NCBI GenBank assembly: GCA_937951685.1
Contig: CALFBG010000292.1
Span: 1-34,399, forward strand
From: an uncultured Saprospiraceae bacterium
GTDB lineage: Bacteria; Bacteroidota; Bacteroidia; Chitinophagales; Saprospiraceae
Length of the DNA: 34,399 bases
Reading direction: 5' to 3'
Below are positions 8,244-16,109 of this stretch, in pieces. Below the pieces are notes generated by a model, which worked only from the letters and a program-made list of their open reading frames with translations, made no database searches and had not been told where the DNA came from. The position numbers and the translations under genes are program-made. Position 1 is the first letter of the stretch, and each line of letters starts with the position of its first letter.

Positions 8244-9494
8244 ATGAAAAAAACTATACTACTATTGCTATGGATCAGCATTTGTGCTCAATCCATATTT
8301 GCCCAATTCGATTGTAGCGATGGTCGCTTCGATAATACCAGCTACTTTCCGGCATTCACCCTTGACGAAGGAGTGACTTACGGCGAAAATGTACAACCTA
8401 CTATTTTCAATCCGAATAATATACAAACCCTTAAAATGGATATTTATGAGCCAGATAACGATACAGCTTCCCTACGTCCGCTGATTATCTGGGCATTTGG
8501 TGGCGCCTTTGTTGCAGGATCTCGCAAATCACCAGATATTGTAGTACTCGCTACTACTTTTGCGCAGTCCGGTTATGTCTGCGCCTCCATCGACTATAGA
8601 TTATCTACCAACCTAATTCTTAATGGAAATCCGACAAATGGTTATCGCGCCGTTTTCAAAGCAATGGAGGACATGAAAGCTGCGATTCGTTTTCTCCGAA
8701 AAGATATCATAGAGAACGGAAATCCTTATCGGATTCACCCAGACCATATTTACGTCGGTGGCGTATCCGCGGGGGCTTTTACGGCTTTGCACACGGCTTA
8801 TCTGGATGAGGATTCTGAAATTCCAACCGAAATAGCCGATGAAGTTGCTAATAATGGTGGTTTGGAAGGCTTGAGTGGAACCCCAGGGTATTCTTCTGAG
8901 GTCAACGGTGTCATTAATCTTTGCGGCGCATTAGGCGATACGACTTATATGCAAATGGGCGACGTACCACTCGTAAGTATGCACGGTACGGAAGATGAAA
9001 CGGTTCCTTACGGTTCTGATATAATTGACCTGTTGAACATTAATTTGCCCGTTGACGGAAGTGCCTCAATCCACGAACGGGGTCTTAATCTAGGACTCAA
9101 TTCTGAATTTTATACTTGGCAAAATGCAGGACACACTCCTTTTGTTAGTTCTCCCGCTTATATGGATACGACGATTCGCTTTGTTAAAGATTTCATGCTG
9201 GATTTAGTTTGTGATTTCAATACGGTGAGTGTAGTAGAAAAATCTTCCAGCGCTTGGCAATTGCAAGTAAATCCTAATCCTGCTGACGAAGGGTTTATGG
9301 TTTCAATGAGCAATGCACCAAGCGGAACAAGGTGGACTTATGAACTTTTAAACTTGAATGGACAAGTGTTACGTCAGTACCAAAGCGAAGATTCGAGCTT
9401 TTACGTGGCAAGAGAAAATTTGAGTGCTGGCTTGTATCTACTTAGTGTACGTAGCCCAGAAGAACAAGTTGTACGCAAAGTAGTTTTTCGCTAA
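8244..9494 (+). CDS. secreted alpha/beta hydrolase (carboxylesterase-like) with type IX sorting domain
   Basis: A signal peptide (residues 1-20, ending QSIFAQ) precedes an esterase/lipase domain to about residue 325. The oxyanion region is WAFGGAF and the nucleophile elbow is GGVSAGAF with Ser175. The likely acid is Asp251 in GTEDETVP and the likely base is His297 in AGHTP, so a full Ser-Asp-His triad is visible. Residues about 345-416 are a C-terminal sorting domain of the type IX system: NPNPADEGF near its start, LNLNGQVLRQY in the middle and LSAGLYLLSV near the end. Such cargo crosses the outer membrane and is anchored or released. The substrate is probably an ester; the family (BD-FAE/carboxylesterase type) is broad. 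It stands alone between the FkbM gene and a convergent terminator. Confidence 0.87.
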   Translation: MKKTILLLLWISICAQSIFAQFDCSDGRFDNTSYFPAFTLDEGVTYGENVQPTIFNPNNIQTLKMDIYEPDNDTASLRPLIIWAFGGAFVAGSRKSPDIVVLATTFAQSGYVCASIDYRLSTNLILNGNPTNGYRAVFKAMEDMKAAIRFLRKDIIENGNPYRIHPDHIYVGGVSAGAFTALHTAYLDEDSEIPTEIADEVANNGGLEGLSGTPGYSSEVNGVINLCGALGDTTYMQMGDVPLVSMHGTEDETVPYGSDIIDLLNINLPVDGSASIHERGLNLGLNSEFYTWQNAGHTPFVSSPAYMDTTIRFVKDFMLDLVCDFNTVSVVEKSSSAWQLQVNPNPADEGFMVSMSNAPSGTRWTYELLNLNGQVLRQYQSEDSSFYVARENLSAGLYLLSVRSPEEQVVRKVVFR

Positions 9495-9530
9495 GTCGGA
9501 ATAGCTAAGAAATTAGTCGCCATAAAACAT

Positions 9531-9574
9531 AAAAATAGCTAATACATTTCCTCAGAAACGTATTAGCTATTTTT
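9531..9574. terminator. perfect bidirectional terminator between the hydrolase and nfu
   Basis: AAAAATAGCTAATAC (9531-9545) and GTATTAGCTATTTTT (9560-9574) are exact reverse complements: a 15-bp stem around a 14-base loop, with A and T runs at the outer ends. It lies between two convergent genes and can stop transcription on both strands. Confidence 0.9.
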
Positions 9575-9603
9575 AAATAAATTCAAGCAGGAAAATAGGC
9601 TGA

Positions 9604-10215
9604 TTAGCCCATTTCAGAAACAACTTCCGTTACTTCTGGTACCATTCTCTTCAACATACCTTCGATACCTGACTTCAAGGTCACCGTAGAAGAAGGACAA
9701 CCACTACAAGCACCTTGTAAAATCACCGTTACAATGCCTTTGTCGAAAGACTTAAATTCAATGTTACCACCATCCATTTCTACGGCTGGCTTAACGTAGG
9801 TCTCAATCAGTTCTTTGATTTTCTTAACAATCTCTGCTTCCTCTCCACTGTATTGGTAGCCAACGTCGTTCTCCGCACTCAATTTTTCCATTGCTTCCGC
9901 AAAGCCATCGTTAAGGATAGGTTTTGCATCTTCGATGTATTTTTTGATAAACTCTTTAGCTTGCAACATAACGGTTTCCCACTTATAGTTGAACTCTTTC
10001 GTTAGGGTTACAAAATTATTGCAGATGTAAACGCCCTTTACGTAAGGCAATTCAAATAGCGCTGTTGCTAAAGGTGACCATTCTTTCGCTAGGTCTTCTT
10101 CTCGAAAATCGGCGGTACCTTTATATAACATTCGATTCGTAACGAATTTTAAGGTTTCCGGATTTGGAGTTTGCTCCGTGTAGAGCATTACTGGACTTTT
10201 TGTTGCAGTATCCAT
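9604..10215 (-). CDS. Nfu-type Fe-S cluster scaffold/carrier (Nfu_N + NifU C-terminal domain)
   Basis: The ATG at 10215 gives 203 residues; the frame opens upstream at a TTG (10224), but ATG is preferred. Residues about 10-95 match the Nfu N-terminal domain (YTEQTPNPETLKFV near the start). Residues about 125-203 form the NifU C-terminal domain, with PAVEMDGGNIEFKSFDKG and the cluster-binding GACSGCPSSTVTLKSG, cysteines at about 170 and 173. Nfu proteins carry 4Fe-4S clusters to target enzymes in the cytoplasm. It follows the ferredoxin-reductase-like gene on the same strand, but about 210 bases separate them and a promoter-like motif lies in between, so it may be transcribed on its own. The bidirectional terminator lies beyond its stop. 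Confidence 0.92.
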   Translation of the reverse strand: MDTATKSPVMLYTEQTPNPETLKFVTNRMLYKGTADFREEDLAKEWSPLATALFELPYVKGVYICNNFVTLTKEFNYKWETVMLQAKEFIKKYIEDAKPILNDGFAEAMEKLSAENDVGYQYSGEEAEIVKKIKELIETYVKPAVEMDGGNIEFKSFDKGIVTVILQGACSGCPSSTVTLKSGIEGMLKRMVPEVTEVVSEMG

Positions 10216-10326
10216 ATGATTCAACTTTAAATAAATGCTTAAAATTTAGGTCATCAATCTTATCGTATTGATGATACATTTGAGCAACTGGTTCACGATA
10301 AAATAATTCGGATAGCTACTCATCTA

Positions 10327-10334
10327 CAAAAATA
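10327..10334 (-). promoter_or_regulatory. candidate -7 box (TATTTTTG) upstream of nfu
   Basis: On the minus strand TATTTTTG matches the Bacteroidota -7 consensus TAnnTTTG exactly and lies about 112 bases before the nfu ATG. A TTG triplet occurs upstream on that strand, but at 15 bases the spacing is shorter than the usual 19-21, so the -33 part is weak. Confidence 0.4.
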
Positions 10335-10427
10335 ACACAAAAATCAATGCAATGTTTCGATAAACTACTTTAATTTAGACTAAATATGTTTAACGTAAGT
10401 GCTAGTTATCTTTTTTTGTGGGAAATA

Positions 10428-11174
10428 TTAGCCATATAACTCGTAATGAACCTGCGTTTTATCATAGCCTAGCTTTAGAATTAAATTTTCAACGGCTTCA
10501 TCAATCATATTGCTCCAACCACAAAGGTAAAAGTCAAGATCAGGGCGTACCGTTTCATATTGATTCAAGTAAATCTGATGCACATAGCCAGCGTGAATTT
10601 TCCAAGCAGAAGAGGGAAGTGCAACTGCTGGCGCGCGAGAAAGGGCAACATCGTATTGAAAACCTTCGATCTTTGTCAGCAGCGTTTCAAATTCTTGTCG
10701 ATACAAAATCCCTTCTTCGAAACGTGTTCCAAAGATTAAATGAATATTTCGGTAGGCTTTCTTTTTTTGATACAAATCCCAAATCATACTGCGGAATGGC
10801 GCCACACCAGTACCCGTACAGATGAAAACGAGATCTTTTTCTACTTTTTCAGGTAAAACAAACCCACCAGAAGGACCTTTGAACCGAATCGTGTCGCCTA
10901 GTTTCAGGGTGTCAAATAAATAAGTACTACCCAAGCCTCCTTCTAATTTCACAATACAAAACTCTAGCTCGTTTGTCGCGTCGGGCGCATTAGCAATGGA
11001 ATAACTCCTCCAACGCTTCAATCTTTTTTCGTGGATCGGTAAATCCATCGTTACAAACTGTCCCGCTTTGAAGCTAATCTTTTCCGTTTCCGGCAAGCTT
11101 ACCCAAAAACGTTTGGTCGTAGAAGATACCGCTTCGATTTTGGTGACCGTGCTATCATACCATTTCCAAGCCAT
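10428..11174 (-). CDS. ferredoxin-NADP reductase-like flavoprotein
   Basis: This 248-residue protein has the two-domain fold of ferredoxin-NADP(+) reductases. The FAD domain (about 1-105) carries WRSYSIAN, the FAD isoalloxazine-binding motif, and FKGPSGGFVL for the FAD diphosphate. The NAD(P) domain (about 110-248) carries FICTGTGVAPFRSMI and the late motif FYLCGWSNMIDEA. It moves electrons between NAD(P)H and a ferredoxin or flavodoxin, or acts as a reductase subunit for an oxygenase. The C-terminus ends YELYG, without a 2Fe-2S domain. It begins 8 bases after the GHMP kinase stop, so the two are surely co-transcribed. What it serves in an isoprenoid gene cluster is open: a partner for the flavin-dependent isomerase encoded upstream is one idea, not shown by sequence. 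Confidence 0.88.
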   Translation of the reverse strand: MAWKWYDSTVTKIEAVSSTTKRFWVSLPETEKISFKAGQFVTMDLPIHEKRLKRWRSYSIANAPDATNELEFCIVKLEGGLGSTYLFDTLKLGDTIRFKGPSGGFVLPEKVEKDLVFICTGTGVAPFRSMIWDLYQKKKAYRNIHLIFGTRFEEGILYRQEFETLLTKIEGFQYDVALSRAPAVALPSSAWKIHAGYVHQIYLNQYETVRPDLDFYLCGWSNMIDEAVENLILKLGYDKTQVHYELYG

Positions 11175-11182
11175 AAGAATCT

Positions 11183-12115
11183 TTAGTTTAAAATCATATC
11201 ATTATAAGATAAAACAGTCTCGAAGCCTTTCTGTTTAAAGTAACTAAGTGTTTCGGATGGAGATTCCTCGCTCGTCGCCAAGACAAAATCTCCGCCCCAA
11301 GCGCCCAAAGATTTTATTACACCAGGATAATCCGCGAAGTATAAATCTTGTGCACGCGGTAAAGACAATACCTTCGCAAGCAACATCTCGTGTTCCAATA
11401 AGCCCGCGGCAAAATCACTCAAACTTGCTGCCTTGGAAATGCGTTGAGTCAAATCGCTAACCTGCTGAATCAAGCCTTGGTCTCCACGAAAATTCTTTTT
11501 GTAATGTGCAATGCCCGCTCGGCTATCTTGCTTTTTATTTAAATAAACAAAGTACAATTGCTTCCGAAAATCGGGTGAAAAAGGAATGCTGTTCGCAAAG
11601 CCACGATCTTTGGATTTGAAATAATAAATCGGTCCTGTAGCTCCCGCACAAGCGATATCGTAGCCAGAACCACCCATCGTTTCAAAGAGCAAGTGATAAG
11701 GATTAACTTCCGCCCATTGTGCCAAATTGTGCAATAAGGTAGAGCTAGTTCCAAGTCCCCACCGACGTGGAAAGCTAAGCCTCGTTGTCCAGTGCAAACC
11801 ATTGGTAAACAGCGTTGGCTTTATTCCTTGAAGATATTGTAGTATTTGTTGTAGTCGCAAGGCTGTTGGCTGGTCGGAAGTCGTTAAAATGCGGAGGGAC
11901 AAATCAAATCGTACCTCAAACCAAATTCGTTCTTGGTCGTCATAACTTTTCCAATAATGGGTTCCCTGCGTCGTATCATCAACGACGAGTTGTTGTCCGC
12001 GTTGGCAAGGAAGCGCAAGCGCGAGCGCACCGTCTAGGACAAAATATTCTCCAGTGAGCAATAATTTGCCATTGGCATAAAAAGATTGTTTACTACTGAT
12101 GAGTTTTTTTTTAAT
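11183..12115 (-). CDS. GYDIA-family GHMP kinase, inferred ATT start
   Basis: This GHMP-superfamily small-molecule kinase lies in a mevalonate-type gene cluster. The N-terminal motif FYANGKLLLTGEYFVLDGA is typical of the superfamily, but no ATG or GTG lies before it. The in-frame stop is at 12122-12124, and the first plausible initiation codon is ATT at 12115, giving MKKKLISSKQ-like sequence and 310 residues. Starting at TTG 12061 would remove the first strand and the GKLLL motif. The ATP-binding loop is GLGTSST at about 120-126. The family signature GYDIA sits at about 151-155, within GGSGYDIACAGATGPIYYF. The gene lies 50 bases after hmgA and 8 bases before the flavoprotein gene. The substrate is unproven; mevalonate or phosphomevalonate is inferred from the context. 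Without the ATT start the ORF spans 11183-12061. Confidence 0.85.
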   Translation of the reverse strand: MKKKLISSKQSFYANGKLLLTGEYFVLDGALALALPCQRGQQLVVDDTTQGTHYWKSYDDQERIWFEVRFDLSLRILTTSDQPTALRLQQILQYLQGIKPTLFTNGLHWTTRLSFPRRWGLGTSSTLLHNLAQWAEVNPYHLLFETMGGSGYDIACAGATGPIYYFKSKDRGFANSIPFSPDFRKQLYFVYLNKKQDSRAGIAHYKKNFRGDQGLIQQVSDLTQRISKAASLSDFAAGLLEHEMLLAKVLSLPRAQDLYFADYPGVIKSLGAWGGDFVLATSEESPSETLSYFKQKGFETVLSYNDMILN

Positions 12116-12165
12116 AAAAGCTTAAACAAATAACCGATAGGTTTATTAATAGCGATGAAGTTATC

Positions 12166-13500
12166 CTAAACTCGTTCCTTCTTTAAATCTTGTTGCGCCA
12201 AAAATTCTCTTACAGCCGTAAAGGAAACCGCTCTATCCGTAAAGTAAAGTTTGGCCGCAATGATATTTTCTTGACTAGCTTCCAAGTGGTTGAGGATATT
12301 CATCAAGTGCATTTTCATGTGTCCTTTCTGAATACCCGTAGTAACTAAAGATCGCAGCGCCGCAAAATTTTGTGCAAGCCCCGCCGTAGCAATGATCATC
12401 ATCAATTCCTCTGCGCTAGGATTTCCCAACAACTCCAAAGAACGTTTCGCGATGGGATGCAATTTGGTCAAACCGCCCACGGTACCCAAGGCAATGGGTA
12501 AGTCCATCCAAAATTTGAAAACACCATTTTCAAGACTGCAATTGGTTAGGCTACGATACTGTCCGTCGCGCGCCGCATAAGTATGCCCACAAGCTTCAAT
12601 GGCTCGAAAATCATTGGCGGTCGCCAAAGCTACCGCGTCGATCCCATTGAAAATTCCTTTATTGTGGGTCGTCGCCCGATTCGTATCAATGTGTGCAATG
12701 CGCACGGCTTTGTAGAATTTATGAGCAAAAGTAGTCGCATCCATATTTTCTGGAAAAACGCCCAAATCGCTGATGGGACAAGATACTTCGGTGCGGACAA
12801 TACATTCTGGCGTATAGTTCGATAAAATCGCCATGATGATGGTAATTTCCTTTTCGCTACCTTGGAAATCGGGATGATGTTCAACAAAATCTTTAAGGCT
12901 GCTGCCAAAAACTTCCAAGACGGAGTTGATGAAATTAGCGCCCATAGAATCACAAGTCTCGAAATTAGCCCATATTTGATAGTAATTTTCCTCTTGGTCT
13001 GTTAAATCCCGTAACTGAATGTCGTAGATGCCTCCACCGCGACTATACATATTTTTTGTGATCAAAGATACGTCAGCTAACAAGCGTTCTTTGAGCGATT
13101 CGAATACTGCTTGTAATTTAGTAAAATCTCCCTCCCAACTGAAGTGAACCTGTCCTACTTTTTTGGTAGAAATAACTTTAGCCTTAAATCCTCCCCGCGT
13201 AGCCCAAAACTTGGCAGCACTTGCTGCTGCGGCAACCACCGAACTTTCTTCGATCACCATCGGAATACAGTACGTCTGCTGATTGATCGTAAAGTTGGGC
13301 GCAACACCGTAAGGCAAATAATAATTGCTAATAGTATTTTCGCTAAAACCATCAAAAATGCGCTGCTGATCTTCGTTTCTATGCCAAAAGCTCATGAGCT
13401 CTCTCGCGACCGTTTCAGGATCTTTGAAAAAGTTTTCAACGATCCAACGAAGTTTCTTTCGTTTAGACATTTTTGAAAATCCAGAAATAGATTTCTTCAT
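12166..13500 (-). CDS. hmgA: hydroxymethylglutaryl-CoA reductase, class II
   Basis: At 444 residues this has the length and order of class II (Pseudomonas mevalonii-type) HMG-CoA reductase. Catalytic residues are visible: Glu84/85 in PMVIEESSVVAAA, Lys281 in HNKGIFNGIDA, Asp297 in ALATANDFRA and His394 in QKGHMKMH. The Lys-Asp spacing of 16 matches the P. mevalonii enzyme. CDSMGANFINSVLE near 183-196 is the cofactor-binding signature. The enzyme interconverts HMG-CoA and mevalonate with NAD(P)H. Class II enzymes are often named degradative, but the flanking isopentenyl-diphosphate isomerase and GHMP kinase genes argue for a biosynthetic role. It lies 73 bases after fni on the same strand and 50 bases before the kinase start. 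Confidence 0.96.
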   Translation of the reverse strand: MKKSISGFSKMSKRKKLRWIVENFFKDPETVARELMSFWHRNEDQQRIFDGFSENTISNYYLPYGVAPNFTINQQTYCIPMVIEESSVVAAAASAAKFWATRGGFKAKVISTKKVGQVHFSWEGDFTKLQAVFESLKERLLADVSLITKNMYSRGGGIYDIQLRDLTDQEENYYQIWANFETCDSMGANFINSVLEVFGSSLKDFVEHHPDFQGSEKEITIIMAILSNYTPECIVRTEVSCPISDLGVFPENMDATTFAHKFYKAVRIAHIDTNRATTHNKGIFNGIDAVALATANDFRAIEACGHTYAARDGQYRSLTNCSLENGVFKFWMDLPIALGTVGGLTKLHPIAKRSLELLGNPSAEELMMIIATAGLAQNFAALRSLVTTGIQKGHMKMHLMNILNHLEASQENIIAAKLYFTDRAVSFTAVREFLAQQDLKKERV

Positions 13501-13517
13501 TACGATTTTAATTTATG

Positions 13518-13537
13518 AAGTTGTTTTTTAACAACTT
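13518..13537. other. short perfect hairpin between fni and hmgA
   Basis: AAGTTGTT (13518-13525) and AACAACTT (13530-13537) form an 8-bp stem with a 4-base loop, 18 bases before the hmgA start. No T run follows on the minus strand, so it looks like a leader or processing hairpin rather than a terminator. Confidence 0.4.
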
Positions 13538-13573
13538 TTATGCTCGGATTTGGCACAAGGCGTTGATCACAAA

Positions 13574-14629
13574 CTATTTTTTTACCCGCAAAAATTGCTG
13601 AGCCAATGCAAGACCCTGCTTTTGCGAATCAATATACTGATATAGGGGTTCGTATCCTTCTCTGGCGTATTTTAAAAAGCTTGACGCTTGACCGTATACA
13701 GAAGAAAGAGCTAATTTATTAATTAAATAGTAACCGTCCAAAAAGTTCTTGATTCCTCCCGAAATAATTACCTCTTTGCAACGCATTTTATCCCCCAGTT
13801 CGACTTTAATACGATTACTAAACTCAACCATCTCATCCGCACTGTGACCAACGTAGGCTAACTGCTGAAAAATTTGTTGCTTCAACGGATCACTTCTGAG
13901 GAGCTCCAGTTTGGCAAAATTAGTTCCACCATTTGCCGCAAATTCAACGGCTGCGAGTGGTAACTGATATAGTGCCTTCAAGCTTTCATATCCCATTCCC
14001 TGTCCAACTTCTTTTACAATCAATGGCACATCTACCGCATCTAAAACGCGTCGAATAGTATCCAAGGGCGCACGGGCAAAACGATCTCCTTCCGGTTGTA
14101 ACCATTCCTGAAAGGGATTAATATGGATAACCAAGCCATCCGCCTGCAATTTATCAACAAGTCGATCAATTAAAATTAAGTTATTACTATCAATTAACTG
14201 TTCAATTTGTGCAATTCCCAAATTGGCAAATAATAACTGTTCCTCCCCTAAGATCGACCGTACATCAAAGTCTGCCAGATATTCATCATCAAATAGCAAA
14301 CTTCGACAAGAGCCTAAACCCATTCCCATACCAAAGTCTTTGCAGGCTCTTGCGAGATTCCGATTAATTGTACGAGCTAAACTCGTACCACCAGTCATAC
14401 TAGATACCCACAAAGGTAAACGCATTTTTTTGCCTAAAAAATTTAGATCGAGGGAATCACTAGTAGTTGGATGTGCAGCAAGTACAGGCTCATAATAGAA
14501 TCGCTGATCCAACTGATTATGATTAATCTGAGACTGAAAAGCCAATTCTATGTGATCCCTTTTTCTAGCATCTGCCGTAGGGTCATCAACGGCACTCGAG
14601 CTGGTGCTGTTGTCTATTTCTTTATTCAT
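13574..14629 (-). CDS. fni: type 2 isopentenyl-diphosphate delta-isomerase
   Basis: This 351-residue FMN enzyme interconverts IPP and DMAPP in the cytoplasm. Family marks are present: RKRDHIELAF at about 23-32, the FMN-site segment LPLWVSSMTGGTSLARTINR (about 71-90), GMGLGSCRSLL, the Mg-binding and catalytic Gln-Glu in NPFQEWLQPEGDR, VKEVGQGMG, GGTNFAKLE and SGGIKNFLDGYYL. The start at ATG 14629 gives a slightly long polar N-terminal tail (DNSTSSSAVDDPTADA). It is the first gene of the leftward isoprenoid run and is followed by hmgA. The type 2 isomerase needs reduced flavin, which makes the flavoprotein reductase further down the same run interesting as a possible helper, by context only. 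Confidence 0.95.
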   Translation of the reverse strand: MNKEIDNSTSSSAVDDPTADARKRDHIELAFQSQINHNQLDQRFYYEPVLAAHPTTSDSLDLNFLGKKMRLPLWVSSMTGGTSLARTINRNLARACKDFGMGMGLGSCRSLLFDDEYLADFDVRSILGEEQLLFANLGIAQIEQLIDSNNLILIDRLVDKLQADGLVIHINPFQEWLQPEGDRFARAPLDTIRRVLDAVDVPLIVKEVGQGMGYESLKALYQLPLAAVEFAANGGTNFAKLELLRSDPLKQQIFQQLAYVGHSADEMVEFSNRIKVELGDKMRCKEVIISGGIKNFLDGYYLINKLALSSVYGQASSFLKYAREGYEPLYQYIDSQKQGLALAQQFLRVKK

Positions 14630-15169
14630 GATTTTTACAATTAAGCCTGTAAAATGTTTTGAAAGAAGTTTTTCGATTACTTCTTTCCTCTTTACTGGGG
14701 GGCATGAGTAGAAAATAAATAAAATATGAATACACTATTTTTTTTCTAACTAAGAAACAGCAAGGAGGATTAAATAGTTTACAACCCTCATTAACCAGAA
14801 TTGTTTGCAAAGGAAACAAAATACGGCATTTTTTGTGAAAATTTACGGCCTTTAGAGCTACTTAGTGGCTAATACGATCTTTTCAAACGGTAGAAATGCC
14901 CGCTAAAAATGAAGCCCAAAAGAGAACTATTTTCAAAATAGTGCGAAAATTTAACTGTTTTTCAAGGGTTTACGAAACGCCTTCTTCTTTTTTTATCAAA
15001 AAAAACTTGTTTTTTGATAAATTAAATTTTACCTTTGCAGCCGCATTTAATTCAGTCGAAAAGCTTAATAAGTTTCTCACTTGATTAAGCGAAATTATTT
15101 CATAGAGGACGGACACTGAAGTCATTATTTCAAAGCTTAAGTTTACGTTCAAATAAAATTGTAGTAATT
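14630..15169. other. 540-base divergent gap between fni and rplM
   Basis: The gap must hold promoters for both directions. The rightward one is clear (box at 15030-15037). The leftward one is less clear; a TTCCTTTG box on the minus strand near 14809-14816 is a loose match to TAnnTTTG. The short ORFs in the gap (for example minus strand 14622-14819, with a run of oddly mixed residues) lack coding character. No RNA gene was recognised. Confidence 0.5.
15007..15037 (+). promoter_or_regulatory. promoter of the rplM-rpsI-rpsB-tsf run
   Basis: TTG at 15007-15009 and TACCTTTG at 15030-15037 with 20 bases between them match the Bacteroidota sigma-A consensus (TTTG, 19-21 bases, TAnnTTTG). A start near 15044 would leave a leader of about 125 bases before the rplM GTG. 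The string TTACCTTTGCAG recurs at the pyrH promoter. Confidence 0.8.
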
Positions 15170-15613
15170 GTGGATACATTAAGTTATAGAACGAAATCAG
15201 CCAAAAGCGAAGAAGTAGAAAGAAAATGGTACATATTAGATGCAGAAAATCTAATCGTAGGTCGAATGTCTTCTAAAGTTGCAACCGTATTACGGGGCAA
15301 GCACAAGCCATCTTACACTCCTCACGTAGATACTGGAGATAATGTGATTATTATCAATGCTGATAAAGCCCGCTTCACTGGAGCAAAATGGGACGACAAA
15401 GTATACTTAAGATACTCTGGTTACCCAGGTGGACAAAAGAGCATCACGGCAAAAGAATTGAATAAGAAAAAACCATTTGCCGTTTTAGAGACAGCGATCA
15501 AAGGAATGTTACCTAAGAATAAACTAGGTAGAGCGATGTTCAAAAAACTTTTTGTGTATGCCGGAGCAGAACACCCGCACGCAGCACAAAAGCCAGAAGA
15601 ATTCAAGTTTTAA
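15170..15613 (+). CDS. rplM: 50S ribosomal protein L13
   Basis: This 147-residue protein matches L13 along its length: [45 protein letters not shown] and [15 protein letters not shown]. It binds 23S rRNA early in large-subunit assembly. The start is GTG at 15170, giving MDTLSY, the usual start in this phylum; no ATG fits. It is the first gene of a ribosomal run, with rpsI 31 bases downstream, the usual L13-S9 pair. Confidence 0.98.
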   Translation: MDTLSYRTKSAKSEEVERKWYILDAENLIVGRMSSKVATVLRGKHKPSYTPHVDTGDNVIIINADKARFTGAKWDDKVYLRYSGYPGGQKSITAKELNKKKPFAVLETAIKGMLPKNKLGRAMFKKLFVYAGAEHPHAAQKPEEFKF

Positions 15614-15644
15614 TACTTTAAGAAAAAAGAAATAATTCATCAAT

Positions 15645-16031
15645 ATGGAAATGATAAATGCAACAGGTAGAAGAAAAGCGGCAGTCGCTAGAGTCTATCT
15701 GACCAAAGGAGATGGAAAGATTGTGGTAAACGGAAAAGACTACAAAGACTATTTCCCCCAAACTCACGTACAAGCTAACCTAACTGATCCTTTCGCTACT
15801 GTTGAAGCTGAAAATATCTACGACCTTAAGGTCAATGTATATGGAGGTGGCTTCAAAGGACAATCTGAAGCGATTCGAATGGCAATCGCTCGAGCACTCG
15901 TCAAACTCAACGAAGAGTTTAGATCACCGTTGAAATCTCGGAAATTTCTTACGAGAGATGCACGGGTTGTTGAACGTAAAAAATACGGTCGACCAAAGGC
16001 GAGAAAAAGCTTCCAGTTCAGCAAGCGTTAA
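15645..16031 (+). CDS. rpsI: 30S ribosomal protein S9
   Basis: At 128 residues this is a full S9: NATGRRKAAVARVYL at the start, GGGFKGQSEAIRMAIARALV in the middle and the conserved C-terminal LTRDARVVERKKYGRPKARK ending QFSKR, whose tail reaches the P-site tRNA. It lies 31 bases after rplM and 78 bases before the rpsB start, in the order usual in Bacteroidota. Confidence 0.98.
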   Translation: MEMINATGRRKAAVARVYLTKGDGKIVVNGKDYKDYFPQTHVQANLTDPFATVEAENIYDLKVNVYGGGFKGQSEAIRMAIARALVKLNEEFRSPLKSRKFLTRDARVVERKKYGRPKARKSFQFSKR

Positions 16032-16109
16032 TATTTTTTGGGAATTACTGGAGAAGTTATTTTCCATCCAATTCCCGATTATTTTGATCAGAGTTTAAAA
16101 TTAATAAAA

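Noticed and set aside
10418-10825. 135-codon plus-strand ORF
   Set aside because: It is antisense to the flavoprotein reductase, whose FAD and NAD(P) motifs fix the true strand.
14622-14819. 65-codon minus-strand ORF upstream of fni
   Set aside because: It overlaps the fni start and the likely fni leader, and its residue make-up is not protein-like.
16038-16109. N-terminal extension of rpsB from TTG
   Set aside because: S2 homologues begin at MKKPTYKELL; the extra 24 residues lack S2 similarity.
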